A DNA stretch of 64,000 bases from Photobacterium marinum (lineage in GTDB: Bacteria > Pseudomonadota > Gammaproteobacteria > Enterobacterales > Vibrionaceae): the NCBI RefSeq assembly GCF_000331515.1, contig NZ_AMZO01000016.1, positions 1-64,000 of the forward strand. The letters run 5' to 3'. Each line of letters begins with the position of its first letter. Position 1 is the first letter of the stretch. Made by a program: the position numbers and the translations under genes. Shown one piece after another: positions 1-10,663 of the stretch. Below the pieces are notes generated by a model. That model saw nothing but the letters and a program-made list of their open reading frames with translations. It was not told the DNA's origin and ran no database searches.

Positions 1-44
1 ACTACGCCAATAACATCTGGAAACTAGAAGCTGTGAAGCGTTAA
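1..44 (+). CDS. malP: C-terminal end of maltodextrin/glycogen phosphorylase (partial)
   Basis: Only the last 13 codons are in the window, ending YANNIWKLEAVKR and then TAA at 42-44. This tail resembles the C-terminus of Vibrionaceae maltodextrin phosphorylases, and the gene directly precedes malQ on the same strand, the usual malP-malQ order. The enzyme phosphorolyses alpha-1,4-glucans to glucose-1-phosphate. The identification rests on a very short peptide plus gene order, so it is inference. Confidence 0.6.
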   Translation, partial: YANNIWKLEAVKR

Positions 45-103
45 TTCACACCCCATTTGGTGAATTAAAAGTCTGAATTGATATCAGCAAAACCCTAACA
101 TCG

Positions 104-123
104 TAGCGGCCGCGAGGCCGCTA
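104..123 (+). promoter_or_regulatory. Intercistronic hairpin with GCGA tetraloop between malP and malQ
   Basis: A perfect 8-bp stem (TAGCGGCC / GGCCGCTA) is closed by the GNRA-type tetraloop GCGA. It ends 12 nt before the malQ ATG and just before its GGAGAG ribosome-binding site. There is no T-tract, so it is not an ordinary intrinsic terminator. It could stabilise processed mRNA ends or tune malQ translation; that role is inference. Confidence 0.6.
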
Positions 124-135
124 TCGGAGAGAACG

Positions 136-2319
136 ATGAAAAACGATCAAGTATTAAAGCAAGTTGCTGACATGGTAGGTCTTGCAGATAGCTATGTCAG
201 TGCTTGGGGAGATGAAGCTAAGGTAAGTGATGAGACGCTGCGTCGTCTGCTTGCAGCCCTTGGCTATGACACAAAGAGCGATGAAACATTGCTGGAATCA
301 GCAACTAAAAAACATCGCCCGGACGTACTGGCACCGGTACAGGTAGTGCGCACTGGTGAGCCGATGCACATTGCCATGAACCTTGGCCAGAGTGCACGCA
401 TCAGTGATTTTAGCTGGCATCTTGAAACCGAGCAGGGCGAGGTGATGGAAGGCTGGTTACAGTCGCAGCTGATCAAAGATGAGCGTGCAGAAGGTGGTGC
501 ACTGGTATTTGCACTACCGGATGATCTGCCTTGGGGTTACCACAAGTTGCAAGTGTTCCGTAAGCGTCGTAAATCTCCTTTTGAAATGACCCTGATCGTG
601 ACTCCTCAATCTTGCTACAAGCAGAATGAACTGCTGGAAGGCAAGAAAGTATGGGGTACCAGCGTTCAGCTGTATTCAATTCGTACCAATCATAACTGGG
701 GTATCGGTGACTTCGGTGACCTGAAACAACTGGTTGCCGATGTTGCTGCCCGCGGTGGTGATTTTGTCGGTCTTAACCCGATTCATTCTCTGTTCCCGGC
801 TAACCCAGAAGGCGCGAGCCCTTACAGCCCGTCTTCACGACGCTGGCTGAACCTTATGTACATTGATGTAAGTTCTGTTTGCGAGTTTGCACAGTGTGAT
901 GAGGCACAGCAGTTGGTAGGCAGCCAGGAATTCCAGCAGCGACTTGCGGAGGCCCGCAATTCAAACTGGGTTAACTACAGCGAAGTATCTTGCCTGAAGA
1001 TGGCAGTACTGCCTTTGCTGTTCGAAACATTCTGTGAACGTCACCTTGATCAGAAGACAGCACGTGCTCAGAAATTCCTTCAGTTTGTTGAAGATGGCGG
1101 TGAAAGCCTGCTTCACCAGGCAGCTTTTGATGCGTTGCATGCCGAACTGAAGAAAGAAGATGATTCTGTATGGGGCTGGCCTGTATTCCCTGAAGAGTAC
1201 CGCCACTTCGACAATTCTGCTGTTCAGACGTTCATTAAGAAAAACTACAAGAAAGTTCAGCTATTTATGTACCTTCAGTGGCTGGCTGATACTCAGCTTG
1301 CAGAAGTACATGAATTGGCAGATGAAAAAGGCATGGTAATGGGTCTTTACCGCGACCTTGCCGTTGGTGTCTGTGATTCTGGTGCTGAAACCTGGGCTGA
1401 CCACGGTGCACTGTGTCAGGACGTCAGCGTTGGCGCGCCACCAGATATCCTGGGTCCACTAGGCCAGAACTGGGGCTTGCCACCACTGAACCCGCAAGTG
1501 CTTCAGGAAACGGCTTATGATCCGTATATTCAGCTGCTTCGCGCTAACATGCGTAATTGTGGTGCACTGCGTATTGACCATGTTCTTGGCCTGCTACGCC
1601 TATGGTGGATTCCTAAGGGTGAAGGTGCTAAAGATGGCGCGTACATGTACTATCCAGTAGAAGACATGATGTCGATTCTTGCTCTGGAAAGTCATCGTCA
1701 CAACTGTACTGTTATCGGTGAAGACCTTGGTACAGTGCCTGATGAAATCGTTGATAAGTTGGCTACCGCAGGTATTCACTCTTACAAAGTATTCTTCTTT
1801 GAAACAGCGGAAGACGGTGGTTTCTATTCACCGACTCACTACCCGGATCAGTCAATGTCGGCACTATGTACCCACGATATGCCGACCTTGCGAGGCTTCT
1901 GGCACTGTGATGATCTGAAAATGGGCGAAGAGCTTGGTCTGTACCCTGATCAGGAGCAACTGGCAGGCCTGTTTGATGGCCGTGCTGAAAGCAAGCAGAA
2001 AATCCTTGATAGTCTGGCTTGGCATGGTTATCTTCCTGAAGGTGTTGGTCGTGATGCTGCATATGTACCGATGGACAGTTATCTGAGCGAAGGTATGCAG
2101 TTACACCTTGCTTCCGGTTCAAGTGCATTGCTGAGTCTGCAGTTGGAAGACTGGCTGGAAATGGATAAGCCGGTAAACATTCCTGGCACCGTCGATGAAT
2201 ATCCAAACTGGCGTCGTAAGCTCTCAACGACGTTAGACGATATCTTTACACGTCAAAACATTATTGATTTAACTAGACGTTTAACTGAAACACGAGAGAA
2301 AGCTTCACAAAAACAATAA
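136..2319 (+). CDS. malQ: 4-alpha-glucanotransferase (amylomaltase)
   Basis: GH77 enzyme that disproportionates maltodextrins, transferring alpha-1,4-glucan segments between chains and releasing glucose; cytoplasmic. The 727-residue length is close to the ~690-730 of the family. Catalytic signatures are visible: nucleophile D481 in RIDH, acid/base E529 in IGEDLG, and D581 in THDMPT. The [10 protein letters not shown] segment near residue 190 is typical of GH77. The ATG at 136 has GGAGAG a few bases upstream. It follows malP and is followed 14 nt later by glgB, so the three probably form one glycogen/maltodextrin operon, with MalQ supplying longer chains to MalP and GlgB. Confidence 0.97.
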   Translation: MKNDQVLKQVADMVGLADSYVSAWGDEAKVSDETLRRLLAALGYDTKSDETLLESATKKHRPDVLAPVQVVRTGEPMHIAMNLGQSARISDFSWHLETEQGEVMEGWLQSQLIKDERAEGGALVFALPDDLPWGYHKLQVFRKRRKSPFEMTLIVTPQSCYKQNELLEGKKVWGTSVQLYSIRTNHNWGIGDFGDLKQLVADVAARGGDFVGLNPIHSLFPANPEGASPYSPSSRRWLNLMYIDVSSVCEFAQCDEAQQLVGSQEFQQRLAEARNSNWVNYSEVSCLKMAVLPLLFETFCERHLDQKTARAQKFLQFVEDGGESLLHQAAFDALHAELKKEDDSVWGWPVFPEEYRHFDNSAVQTFIKKNYKKVQLFMYLQWLADTQLAEVHELADEKGMVMGLYRDLAVGVCDSGAETWADHGALCQDVSVGAPPDILGPLGQNWGLPPLNPQVLQETAYDPYIQLLRANMRNCGALRIDHVLGLLRLWWIPKGEGAKDGAYMYYPVEDMMSILALESHRHNCTVIGEDLGTVPDEIVDKLATAGIHSYKVFFFETAEDGGFYSPTHYPDQSMSALCTHDMPTLRGFWHCDDLKMGEELGLYPDQEQLAGLFDGRAESKQKILDSLAWHGYLPEGVGRDAAYVPMDSYLSEGMQLHLASGSSALLSLQLEDWLEMDKPVNIPGTVDEYPNWRRKLSTTLDDIFTRQNIIDLTRRLTETREKASQKQ

Positions 2320-2333
2320 TCAGGAGTAATGCG

Positions 2334-4520
2334 TTGGACACACCTACAGTGACCCGCAGTGATAAGGAATACATGCAGCTCGAAAGAGCTGCATTTTCGG
2401 ACCCGTTTTCATATTTAGGGCCTCAATATCAGTCTCAGGACATTGCACTTCGCGTGTGGATGCCTGGGGCTGAGTCTGTTGAAGCATTAACTGAAAAAGG
2501 AGAGCGTTTCACGCTTAACCGCGAAGCCGAGAGTGGCTTTGTACTAGAAGGTGATACGGATTTTACCACTGCACTTTATCAACTTATCGTTCGCTGGCCA
2601 CATGGCGAACAAACACTCTACGACCCGTACCAGTTCCACAACCTGCTACCATCAGGCGATGCCTTGAATGATCCATCTCAGATGCACAGTGAGATGGGGG
2701 CGCAATTGATCACGCTTAACAGGGGCAACAATCCTGTTTCAGGTGTTCGTTTCTTAATTTTCGCGCCAAACGCCTCGGCAGTTAGTGTTGTTGGTCACTT
2801 CAATGCGTGGGATGGTCGTCGCCACCCGCTGCAGAAGCTGGATAACGGTTTGTGGGGACTGTTTGTCCCTGGCCTGGATGATGACGAACTGTATAAGTTC
2901 GAACTGAAAGATGCAGCAGGCCATGGATTACCGCATAAAGCTGACCCGTGGGGTTACCACTCAGAGCAGTATCCGTCGTTTGCTTCTAAGGTTTATAATC
3001 AGGAGAAATACCGCTGGAATGATGAAAAATGGCAGGGCCGTCCGGTTACCGCTAAACATCAGGAAGCGTTGTCATTCTATGAGCTGCATGCAGGTTCATG
3101 GCGTACAAAGGAAAACGGTGACTTCCTTAATTACCGTGAATTGGCTGATGAGTTGATTCCGTATCTGAGCGAGATGGGGTACACCCATGTTGAGTTGATG
3201 CCTATTTCTGAGCATCCGTTCTATGGCTCATGGGGATACCAGCCAATCGGCCTGTTCGCTCCAACCAGCCGTTACGGTTCACCGGATGACTTCAAGTACT
3301 TTGTCGACCAGTGCCACCAAGCGGGTATCGGTGTTGTTTTGGACTGGGTTCCGGCTCACTTCCCGTCAGATGATCATGGTCTGGCGAATTTCGACGGTAC
3401 CGCATTGTTTAACGATCCGGATCCGCGTCGTGGCTGGCATCAGGATTGGCAGAGCTACATCTACGACTATGGTCGTGATCATGTTCGTCGTTTCCTTGTT
3501 TCTAATGCTCTGTTTTGGTTCGAGCATTACCACATTGATGGTCTGCGTGTTGATGCGGTTGCATCAATGCTGTATCTCGATTACTCACGTGAGCATGATC
3601 AGTGGATTCCTAACCATGAAGGCGGTAACGTTAACTTCGATGCGGTTAGCCTGCTGCGTTGGATGAACGAAGAAGTTTATCGCCGTTACCCGAATGCAAT
3701 GACGATTGCTGAAGAATCTACGGCGTTCCCTGGTGTATCTAAACCGACTGATATGGGCGGCTTGGGCTTCGGCTTTAAATGGAATATGGGCTGGATGCAC
3801 GATAGCCTTTCTTATATTAAGGAAGAGCCTGTACATCGTAAGTACCATCACAACACTATTACTTTCCCACTTGTGTATGCATTCAGTGAAAACTACGTGT
3901 TATCGCTTTCTCATGACGAAGTGGTGTACGGCAAAGGTTCTCTTCTGAACAAAATGCCGGGTGATGAGTGGCAGCAAACTGCTAACCTTCGCGCTTACAT
4001 GGGTTACATGTATGGTCAGCCGGGTAAGAAGCTGAACTTCATGGGTGCTGAAATTGCACAGAGTGCCGAATGGGCGCATGAAGGACAGCTGGAATGGCAC
4101 TGGTTACAGTATCCAAGACACAGCGGTATGCAGAAGCTGGTTAAGGACCTGAACAAGTTATATACCTCTGCGCCTGCTTTGTACGAACAGGATTGCAGCC
4201 CTGAAGGCTTTGAATGGCGTGTTCAGGATGATGCTGATGACAGCATTCTGGCTCATGAGCGCTTTGCTCTTAATGGCGATAAGGTACTGGTTGTCTCTAA
4301 CTTTACTCCTGTTCCTCGTCAGGGCTACACCCTGGGTGTACCGCAAGAAGGTGAGTATAAGCTGTTGCTAAATACAGATGATGGAAAATATTGGGGTAGC
4401 CAGGCACCTGTTACCCAGGCTGTGAAATCGACTGATAAGCCGAGTCATGGTCTGGCGCATTCAATTAAGCTTGATCTGCCGCCGTTATCGACAGTATTCC
4501 TTTCTTTTTCCAAGAAATAA
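2334..4520 (+). CDS. glgB: 1,4-alpha-glucan branching enzyme
   Basis: GH13 branching enzyme that creates alpha-1,6 branches in glycogen. It is 728 residues, like E. coli GlgB. An N-terminal beta-sandwich region and a CBM48 domain (about 120-215) precede the barrel. Catalytic residues are D407 (GLRVDAVAS), E460 (AEES) and D528 (LSHDEV), each offset by two from E. coli numbering. The start is TTG at 2334, preceded by CAGGAG at 2321-2326. The nearby ATG at 2329 is out of frame and soon hits a stop. It lies 14 nt after malQ and is followed by a strong terminator, so it is the last gene of the malP-malQ-glgB unit. Confidence 0.97.
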   Translation: MDTPTVTRSDKEYMQLERAAFSDPFSYLGPQYQSQDIALRVWMPGAESVEALTEKGERFTLNREAESGFVLEGDTDFTTALYQLIVRWPHGEQTLYDPYQFHNLLPSGDALNDPSQMHSEMGAQLITLNRGNNPVSGVRFLIFAPNASAVSVVGHFNAWDGRRHPLQKLDNGLWGLFVPGLDDDELYKFELKDAAGHGLPHKADPWGYHSEQYPSFASKVYNQEKYRWNDEKWQGRPVTAKHQEALSFYELHAGSWRTKENGDFLNYRELADELIPYLSEMGYTHVELMPISEHPFYGSWGYQPIGLFAPTSRYGSPDDFKYFVDQCHQAGIGVVLDWVPAHFPSDDHGLANFDGTALFNDPDPRRGWHQDWQSYIYDYGRDHVRRFLVSNALFWFEHYHIDGLRVDAVASMLYLDYSREHDQWIPNHEGGNVNFDAVSLLRWMNEEVYRRYPNAMTIAEESTAFPGVSKPTDMGGLGFGFKWNMGWMHDSLSYIKEEPVHRKYHHNTITFPLVYAFSENYVLSLSHDEVVYGKGSLLNKMPGDEWQQTANLRAYMGYMYGQPGKKLNFMGAEIAQSAEWAHEGQLEWHWLQYPRHSGMQKLVKDLNKLYTSAPALYEQDCSPEGFEWRVQDDADDSILAHERFALNGDKVLVVSNFTPVPRQGYTLGVPQEGEYKLLLNTDDGKYWGSQAPVTQAVKSTDKPSHGLAHSIKLDLPPLSTVFLSFSKK

Positions 4521-4539
4521 ATTTACCAATATGAAAAAA

Positions 4540-4568
4540 GCCCATGATATAAATCATGGGCTTTTTTT
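4540..4568 (+). terminator. Rho-independent terminator after glgB
   Basis: Stem GCCCATGA / TCATGGGC with a 6-nt loop, followed by seven T, 19 nt after the glgB stop. It closes the malP-malQ-glgB unit. Confidence 0.93.
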
Positions 4569-4775
4569 GTTATACATATCACCGTTGAATTAGTCCGTTT
4601 GTAACTGACAGACACAGAAATGTGCTTTTGTTCCGCTTGCAATAATTTATGTCGATTTAATCTAAATCATTTTGGTAAAATGGAACAAATGTCACAATGG
4701 CATTGAAAGCTTGCGTCATTTTAGTGGTTGACACGATCCAACCCGAAATAATACCTACAAAGAATTGAGATAATA

Positions 4776-6365
4776 ATGACAAGAAATGTAAACCCAGCCA
4801 CAGGTAACAGCGAAGGGAAGGCTGTTGATTACTCCGCCGCGGTTGATTTGATTTCGACGACAGATCCGAAGAGTATCATTACATATGCAAACCAGACTTT
4901 TTGTGACGTTGCTGGTTACAGTGAAGATGAGTTGGTAGGCAACCCTCATAACATGGTTCGCCATGGTGATATGCCGAAAGCCGCCTTTAAGCAACTTTGG
5001 CAATACATCCAGTCTGGGAAAAGCTGGATGGGGGTGGTTAAAAACCGTTGTAAAAATGGTGATTATTACTGGGTTTCGGCATTTGTTACCCCTATCACTG
5101 ATGAAAAAGGCCTGGTTATTGAGTATCAGTCGGTTCGAAGCCTGCCAAGTAAAGATGAGGTTGAGCGTGCAACTGAAGCCTATAAAACCATGGACAATGG
5201 TAAAGGCACTGGCACATTTCGATTCCGTCAGGGTGCGTTAATGAACAGCATCCTTGTTCTGGCACTATTATTTTCTGTTATTCAGGGCTTAGCTGGCACT
5301 GGTTCCATGGTGTCAACATGGCTGTCTGTATTAGTGCCTGTGTTGTTGCTTGCTGGTTTGGGGATCAGTGGCATTATGCACACCCGCCTGAATACATTAA
5401 AAGAGTATGCACGAAAAGCGTATGACAACCCGGTAATGGAACCAATCTATACCGGTAAAAGAGATGATTACTCAGAAGTGGAACTGGCATTGCGTATGCG
5501 CCGTGCAGAGCTGAGAGCTATTGTTGGTCGTGCCAGTGAGACATCCGGTGATATCTTGCTGTCGGCAGAAGATGAATTTGCCAATACGCAGCAAATCAAA
5601 ACCAATTTGTCTCAACAGGCTGAAGCGACTGAGCAGGTTGGTGTAGCAATGGGGCAGATGGCTTCAACCGTTAAAGAAGTCGCTGAAAGTGCCGCGCAGG
5701 CATCCGAGCTGACTATTCAGGCTCAGCAAGTGGCAGCAAACGGTCAGACGAGTGTAGAAAGTACGATTGAGTCAGTTCACTCGCTGCATAGCGAACTGGA
5801 TAACTCCAAGCAAGTGATCAATGAATTGTCTGAAAGCAGCCGTCAGATCGAAGGTATTCTGGATGTGATTGGTTCGATTGCAGATCAGACTAACCTGTTG
5901 GCACTGAATGCGGCTATTGAAGCTGCTCGTGCTGGTGAAGCTGGCCGAGGCTTTGCCGTTGTTGCTGATGAGGTTCGTTCACTGGCTCAGAAGACCCAGT
6001 CGCAGACCGGTGAAATTCATCAGATGATTAACCGCCTGCAAGAGACTGCGAAGCAAGCGGTTGAAGCCGTTGAACGTGGTGGCGAGCAGTCTGAACATTG
6101 TCGTCAGCAGGCGATTGAAACCGGTGAGCGTCTGACTGAAATTAACGAAATGCTTAACTTGGTGACAGACAGCAGCCACCAGATTGCCTCTGCGGTTGAA
6201 GAGCAAGCAGGAGTGAGTGGTGAAATAGCCCGAAATGTTGAGCACATTGGCGAGCTTACTTCCCAGACATCTGAAACCAGTGACTTGTCGGTTGAAAGTA
6301 CCCGCATGCTGGTAGAGCGTCTGGAAGCATTACAACGCCTGATGGCGCAGTTTAAACGCGGCTAA
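4776..6365 (+). CDS. aer: PAS-containing methyl-accepting chemotaxis protein (Aer-like)
   Basis: Energy/redox taxis receptor candidate. An N-terminal PAS domain (about residues 20-115) has the Aer-type sequence [13 protein letters not shown] followed by NMVRHGDMP and [11 protein letters not shown], the region that binds FAD in Aer. A hydrophobic segment at about 150-200 is the membrane anchor. The C-terminal half is the coiled-coil signalling domain with the conserved hairpin tip [18 protein letters not shown]. There is no periplasmic sensor domain, as in Aer. At 529 residues it is close to E. coli Aer (506). It appears monocistronic, between two terminators. FAD binding and aerotaxis are inferred from family similarity. 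Confidence 0.88.
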   Translation: MTRNVNPATGNSEGKAVDYSAAVDLISTTDPKSIITYANQTFCDVAGYSEDELVGNPHNMVRHGDMPKAAFKQLWQYIQSGKSWMGVVKNRCKNGDYYWVSAFVTPITDEKGLVIEYQSVRSLPSKDEVERATEAYKTMDNGKGTGTFRFRQGALMNSILVLALLFSVIQGLAGTGSMVSTWLSVLVPVLLLAGLGISGIMHTRLNTLKEYARKAYDNPVMEPIYTGKRDDYSEVELALRMRRAELRAIVGRASETSGDILLSAEDEFANTQQIKTNLSQQAEATEQVGVAMGQMASTVKEVAESAAQASELTIQAQQVAANGQTSVESTIESVHSLHSELDNSKQVINELSESSRQIEGILDVIGSIADQTNLLALNAAIEAARAGEAGRGFAVVADEVRSLAQKTQSQTGEIHQMINRLQETAKQAVEAVERGGEQSEHCRQQAIETGERLTEINEMLNLVTDSSHQIASAVEEQAGVSGEIARNVEHIGELTSQTSETSDLSVESTRMLVERLEALQRLMAQFKRG

Positions 6366-6400
6366 TACTGCACTTCAGCTAAGGTGTGATTAATAAAAAA

Positions 6401-6426
6401 ACAGCGGATTTATCCGCTGTTTTTTT
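6401..6426. terminator. Bidirectional terminator between aer-like gene and lifO
   Basis: Stem ACAGCGGAT / ATCCGCTGT flanked by an A-run on the left and a T-run on the right. It can terminate the aer-like gene (+) and the lipA-lifO operon (-), which ends 47 nt away. Confidence 0.92.
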
Positions 6427-6472
6427 ATGTCTGTTTTGTACCTGTGATTCTCTGGAATATCGGAGGTGTTAG

Positions 6473-7339
6473 CTAACTGTTATTGCCTGCTTGTTCGTCA
6501 TGAATTGATTCCAGCGTCTGAATTCGCCTTTTATGTTTTTCTGAGAAGGTGGAGTTTCTTAAGTCTTCTATCGCTTTTTCCTGTTCCTCATAATTAAGGC
6601 AGCCATCATTTTGGATGGTTTCACGTTCTTCAAGATATTGGCTGACTTTGTTTTGGAATGCTTCACGTTCACCGGCCAGCTTTTCAAGCCTGGCTGCCGC
6701 TTCTGTACCGACTAGCTCCTGGTTTGCCAGGAAACGTTCTTGTGGATCCAGATTATTGGTTGTTTGTAATTGCGGTAGTAACTGAGCATTTCGATAACTT
6801 GACTGCAGATCCGGCGGCAATTGATCGATTTCCTGTTGCCATTGGTTTTGGAAATCTTCTTCATCCGTTGCCAGCTTTTTGAGTTCTAGCTTTTTTAGTG
6901 CAAGTTCTCGCAATTGGTTTTCTTCACCAAATAACAATGCTCTTTCTTCCGGAGTAAAAAAACGTTGCTGCATGGCTATTAATTGGTCATTCAATTGTCT
7001 TAAGGAGTCAAGGTTGAGTTGATCGAACGTTGATGGTTCAAGTGTTTGAAGAGCAGTTTTATAGCGGATAAATTTTTCAAACAGCTCAGTATCTAGCTGA
7101 AATGCATCAGTTTGCTGGTTGTTATAGCTTTCGAAGTGTTGCTTCAGGGTTTCCAGATCCGCTTCACCTAAACCAGAAAGAAAGTAATCAAACGTATCCC
7201 GGGAGGATTCGCTATCTATTTTTGTATCCTGTTGTGAAGCAACCTGAATAGTAGGCTCATCGGTGGTGCCTGTGTGGAAGTAAAAGACCGCACCTGCAGC
7301 GCCGACTAGTCCCAGAATCACAAGTGCGATCTTTTTCAT
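6473..7339 (-). CDS. lifO: Lipase-specific foldase (lipase chaperone)
   Basis: Membrane-anchored steric chaperone that folds the cognate lipase in the periplasm before type II secretion. It has 288 residues, an N-terminal membrane anchor (about 3-20), then a variable linker and a long helical, Q/E/L-rich domain. The Lif family motif RxxFDYFLS is seen as SRDTFDYFLSGLGE near residues 47-60. It begins 2 nt after the lipase stop codon, so the two are translationally coupled, the standard arrangement for family I.1/I.2 lipases. Confidence 0.94.
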   Translation of the reverse strand: MKKIALVILGLVGAAGAVFYFHTGTTDEPTIQVASQQDTKIDSESSRDTFDYFLSGLGEADLETLKQHFESYNNQQTDAFQLDTELFEKFIRYKTALQTLEPSTFDQLNLDSLRQLNDQLIAMQQRFFTPEERALLFGEENQLRELALKKLELKKLATDEEDFQNQWQQEIDQLPPDLQSSYRNAQLLPQLQTTNNLDPQERFLANQELVGTEAAARLEKLAGEREAFQNKVSQYLEERETIQNDGCLNYEEQEKAIEDLRNSTFSEKHKRRIQTLESIHDEQAGNNS

Positions 7340-7341
7340 TG

Positions 7342-8283
7342 TTATAGTCCTTGTTGTTGCAGACGATTAGCGTGCTGACGATACACGGTTGTCGGTGCAG
7401 TCTCGAATAAGTGGGTGACACCTAGCATGCCGTTAATTTCATCAAGATGGTTCATCTTGTAGTCATCACGGATCACTTTGCCAAGGTGGGTGCTGCATTT
7501 ACCGACAAGGCCGTCGTTGGGTTCATCAAAAGCCAGCCCCAAAATCACCATTGCACCGTCAGTCGGATCCAACAGGTTGGTAAAGTTACTGGTGCCGGTC
7601 CATGAGTAGTAGTACACGCCGTTATCAGCCAGGTACTCACCTTCGCCGCAGTAAGTTGAAGGAACACCTTCAGGGTATTTCTTGTTAAATTCCATCAAGC
7701 CCACTGTTGTTAGTGCGTCCAGTGACGCCAGTGGATCTTGTGGAAGGTGACTACCACCGGAAAGCAGGTTGATCAGTGTTGTCAGCCCTTCAGCCAGTTT
7801 TACTCCGATACCTTCAGGGATCGAACCTTCAGGAATTGTATTGCGGGTCAGGTCGGCAATGTAGGAGCCTTTGTTTACGCCGCCAATGCTGGTTACAGAA
7901 GCAACCAGTTCTGGTGCAACGGAAGCAACATAGCGCGTAGTAGGGCCGCCATGACTGTGGCCAATTAGATTTACTTTCTCAGCGCCGGTGACTGCCAGTA
8001 CTTCCTCTACTTGGGCAAGCAGTTGTTCGCCGCGTACTTCAGTACTGTTGGTAGCAGAAATTTGGGCGACATAAACCTTCGCACCGCTTTTGGTCAGTGC
8101 TTGCGGAATACCGTAGAAGTAATCCATTCCGGCCAGTGTATCGAAGCCAAACAGACCGTGAACAAGTACGATCGGATATTTAGTTTCGGTATAACCTTGT
8201 TGGTTAATTCCGTCTGTACTGGTTCCTGCTTGAGTGGCAAATGAAAATAGCCAGATGACGATAAAAGGAATGAGACGTTTCAA
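7342..8283 (-). CDS. lipA: Secreted triacylglycerol lipase, family I.1
   Basis: Alpha/beta hydrolase that hydrolyses long-chain triglycerides; probably secreted by the type II system. I place the start at TTG 8281-8283, because AAGGAG lies 8 nt before it and the product then begins directly with a signal peptide (MKRLIPF...TQAG). A GTG eight codons upstream is open but has no ribosome-binding site. The mature protein shows the oxyanion-loop motif VLVHGLFG, nucleophile S110 in GHSHGG, D257 in NDGLVG and H279 in MNHLDEI. Its two cysteines, C212 and C263, fit the single disulfide of family I.1. Its foldase gene follows directly. Confidence 0.95.
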   Translation of the reverse strand: MKRLIPFIVIWLFSFATQAGTSTDGINQQGYTETKYPIVLVHGLFGFDTLAGMDYFYGIPQALTKSGAKVYVAQISATNSTEVRGEQLLAQVEEVLAVTGAEKVNLIGHSHGGPTTRYVASVAPELVASVTSIGGVNKGSYIADLTRNTIPEGSIPEGIGVKLAEGLTTLINLLSGGSHLPQDPLASLDALTTVGLMEFNKKYPEGVPSTYCGEGEYLADNGVYYYSWTGTSNFTNLLDPTDGAMVILGLAFDEPNDGLVGKCSTHLGKVIRDDYKMNHLDEINGMLGVTHLFETAPTTVYRQHANRLQQQGL

Positions 8284-8418
8284 TTTATATTCTCCTTGAT
8301 AGCCCACCGATGAGCATATTCAATCATAGTCATATAAATAGTATCTCGTTGAATAAATGAGCTAATTGTGATCTATAACTTAATCTTTGTTATTTAAGGC
8401 CTTTTATGTCACAGATAT

Positions 8419-8447
8419 AAAAAAAGCGCCCCTTGAAGGAGCGCTTT
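8419..8447 (-). terminator. Terminator of the ABC-class ATPase gene
   Basis: Stem-loop with arms AAAGCGC / GCGCTTT plus an inner CCTT/AAGG pairing. On the minus strand it is followed by a run of T (the A-run at 8419-8425), 20 nt past the stop of the ATPase gene. Confidence 0.88.
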
Positions 8448-8466
8448 AAGTTGAGTGTATCTTGTT

Positions 8467-10113
8467 TTATTTGAACTCAGCTTTACGCATGCGGTTCAGT
8501 ACAGCCATTACTTCGATAGCTCGTGGTTTAGCAAGGTCGCCATAATTTGGCATCATGCGGAACCAGTTATCGTGAAGCATTTGGGCAAATGCTTTGCTTG
8601 GATTTTTTTCCCAGCCTTTACCCTGAGCCAACTGGAACCACAGCCAACCTACAGAGTGCAGCTGGCTGGCATCTGCAATCTGCTCAAGCGCCTGTAAGTC
8701 GATATATTCGCGACCAAAACGCAGCGAGGTTTTGTCTTTCACCTGAATGCGGAATTTACCGTCTTCCAGCATAGTCTGCAGGGCAGAGCGATTAACCTTG
8801 CGAGTACGTGGTCGGTTGATTTCCGTACTGCCTTCAAGTTGACGGCGGGTAGGGTGAGAAGCAACAACTTCACGTGCTTTTGCAGTAACGTCGATGGCTT
8901 CGTAGTTGTGCATCTGGATAACTGTGTCTGCAACATCCAGATAATCGCCCGAACCACCCATAACCAGCAGCACTGAAACATTTAGCTGGTCACGAAGAAG
9001 CGAAATACGGTCCACAAGTGGAGTGATCGGCTCATCACTTTTTGTAATCAGGGACTGCATGCGCTCATCACGGATCATGAAGTTAGTTGCTGACGTATCT
9101 TCATCGATCAGCAGTGCCTGTGCACCGGCTTCAAGTGACTCCTGTAGCCATGATGCTTGCGAGGTAGAGCCCGATGCATTCTGGGTACTGAAAGCGTTGG
9201 TATCTCGGCCCATTGGCAGGTTGCTGATGTATGGTGTCAGGTCTACGTTATGAACGCAGCGACCGTCTTCAGCTCGGATCTTTGAAGCCGTGTCATTGGT
9301 GACGATATATTCGCGACCGTCGCCCGGAATGTGATCATAGACGGAGTTTTCAATGGCATTCAGCAGTGTTGATTTACCGTGGAAGCCACCACCGACAATC
9401 ATAGTTATCCCCTTCGGAATCCCCATACCGCGTACAGTACCTTTGTGCGGTGAATCCAGTTCAACAGCAAGGTTGTCTGGGCTGACGAAAGGAATGGCAT
9501 CTGCCATTGGCAGATCACTGTTACCGGCAAGGCGAGGCAGGATACTTTCATCGGCGATAAATGCCAGCAGGCCTTTTTCTTCCAGCTGACTACGCATAGC
9601 CACTTGATCTTCAACCGTTTCACAATGACGTTTCATTTCTTCCAGCGGAAGCTCGCGAGCAATGGTGGCACGGCGAATGATTTTAGGCATCACGAAAGTC
9701 AGCAGGTTCAGTGTTTTCTTCGCGATGATGGTGCGGCCGTCTGCCGGTAGGTTGATTCTGAAACGAAGCTCAATTGCGTTGTCGTCAAAAACAACAGCGG
9801 TGCGGTCAAGGATCGTCTGACCCGGACGGTCAATTTCGATTTCATTGATTTGCTGGGCAAGATCAGCAAACTGACGCGCAATAAAATCACGGGCGGCACG
9901 CTGGTAATCAGCTGATTGCTCTTTCAGCCATTCAAGGTCAGTCAGTGACCATTGACGGCGGGCGCGAACTCGTGATGCCGGTGCATATGGATCGGCCTGT
10001 GTCGTGTCGATATAGAAGTCGAAGTCAACGAATTGATATTCTCCGCGGAGACTTGAATAGCTGCGGTAGTTATGACGGTCAATTTTTTTTAGTTTGGCTT
10101 CGAGTAATTGCAT
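8467..10113 (-). CDS. Predicted ATPase of the ABC class (PF09818/COG3044 type)
   Basis: A cytoplasmic P-loop protein of 548 residues. Walker A is GGGFHGKST at 241-249. A signature-like segment ASGSTSQ precedes a Walker B-like ALLIDEDTSATN. No membrane segments are visible, so this is not a transporter component by itself. The N-terminal ~230 residues (RSYSSLRGEYQF at the start) are typical of this conserved but uncharacterised family. The start ATG follows TATCGAGGCGAT on the coding strand. It stands alone, with its own terminator. The biochemical role is unknown. Confidence 0.88.
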   Translation of the reverse strand: MQLLEAKLKKIDRHNYRSYSSLRGEYQFVDFDFYIDTTQADPYAPASRVRARRQWSLTDLEWLKEQSADYQRAARDFIARQFADLAQQINEIEIDRPGQTILDRTAVVFDDNAIELRFRINLPADGRTIIAKKTLNLLTFVMPKIIRRATIARELPLEEMKRHCETVEDQVAMRSQLEEKGLLAFIADESILPRLAGNSDLPMADAIPFVSPDNLAVELDSPHKGTVRGMGIPKGITMIVGGGFHGKSTLLNAIENSVYDHIPGDGREYIVTNDTASKIRAEDGRCVHNVDLTPYISNLPMGRDTNAFSTQNASGSTSQASWLQESLEAGAQALLIDEDTSATNFMIRDERMQSLITKSDEPITPLVDRISLLRDQLNVSVLLVMGGSGDYLDVADTVIQMHNYEAIDVTAKAREVVASHPTRRQLEGSTEINRPRTRKVNRSALQTMLEDGKFRIQVKDKTSLRFGREYIDLQALEQIADASQLHSVGWLWFQLAQGKGWEKNPSKAFAQMLHDNWFRMMPNYGDLAKPRAIEVMAVLNRMRKAEFK

Positions 10114-10374
10114 ATCGCCTCGATATCCTTCGTTGATAATTCCGGGGGCAGGATTCTACACGAAAGGTATAGTGATCGATATACATATCTGTATTTAATA
10201 TTTTGTCTTTAGATGCTTAAGTCGTTCATCATTATTGGCACTGAGAATACAAGCTGACATTTCGTTTCTATGTCAAATGGGAGGTGCTCCACCTTTGTCT
10301 AATGGAGTAATTTTCCTTGTGAGCTATGTTGAATAAAGAATTTATATTTCCGAAGGATTACCGAAGGGGTAGGA

Positions 10375-10614
10375 ATGCTGGAAGCAACAATGAAATTTAT
10401 TGAAATAATTTTCCTGGTTTCAGGAATGATGTTTATCAGCACTGGAATTATTCAATACGGTAGGCGTACATCCGACTGGTTTGGTGTTATCCGGATGTTT
10501 TATCGGCGGATCAGCATGAGTGTGGTGGAATACAAGTGGTATCGGTCCGGCGTTGCCTGTTTTGTTCTTGGGGTGATTGCCCGAGTCGCCAACCTGACTT
10601 TCTGGCCGACCTGA
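10375..10614 (+). CDS. Small membrane protein of unknown function
   Basis: 79 residues with two hydrophobic helices: about 8-27 (IEIIFLVSGMMFISTGI) and about 58-75 (GVACFVLGVIARVANLTFW), separated by a basic loop. ATG 10375 has GGGGTAGGA upstream; an internal ATG at 10390 with GGAAG upstream is an alternative. A terminator follows immediately. No family recognised; coding status is supported by the ribosome-binding site, topology and terminator. Confidence 0.65.
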   Translation: MLEATMKFIEIIFLVSGMMFISTGIIQYGRRTSDWFGVIRMFYRRISMSVVEYKWYRSGVACFVLGVIARVANLTFWPT

Positions 10615-10620
10615 TACAAA

Positions 10621-10652
10621 AAATGCAGCTTAAATCAGCTGCATTTCTTTAA
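10621..10652. terminator. Bidirectional terminator
   Basis: Ten-bp perfect stem AAATGCAGCT / AGCTGCATTT with a 6-nt loop. It has T's on the minus strand (from the A-run at 10617-10623) and a shorter T-tract on the plus strand. It serves the PepSY-regulator-kinase operon (-) and the small membrane protein (+). Confidence 0.88.
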
Positions 10653-10663
10653 TAAAGAGTGGG

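Noticed and set aside
1763-2227. 154-codon open frame antisense to malQ
   Set aside because: Shadow of a conserved enzyme gene; no ribosome-binding site and no recognisable motif.
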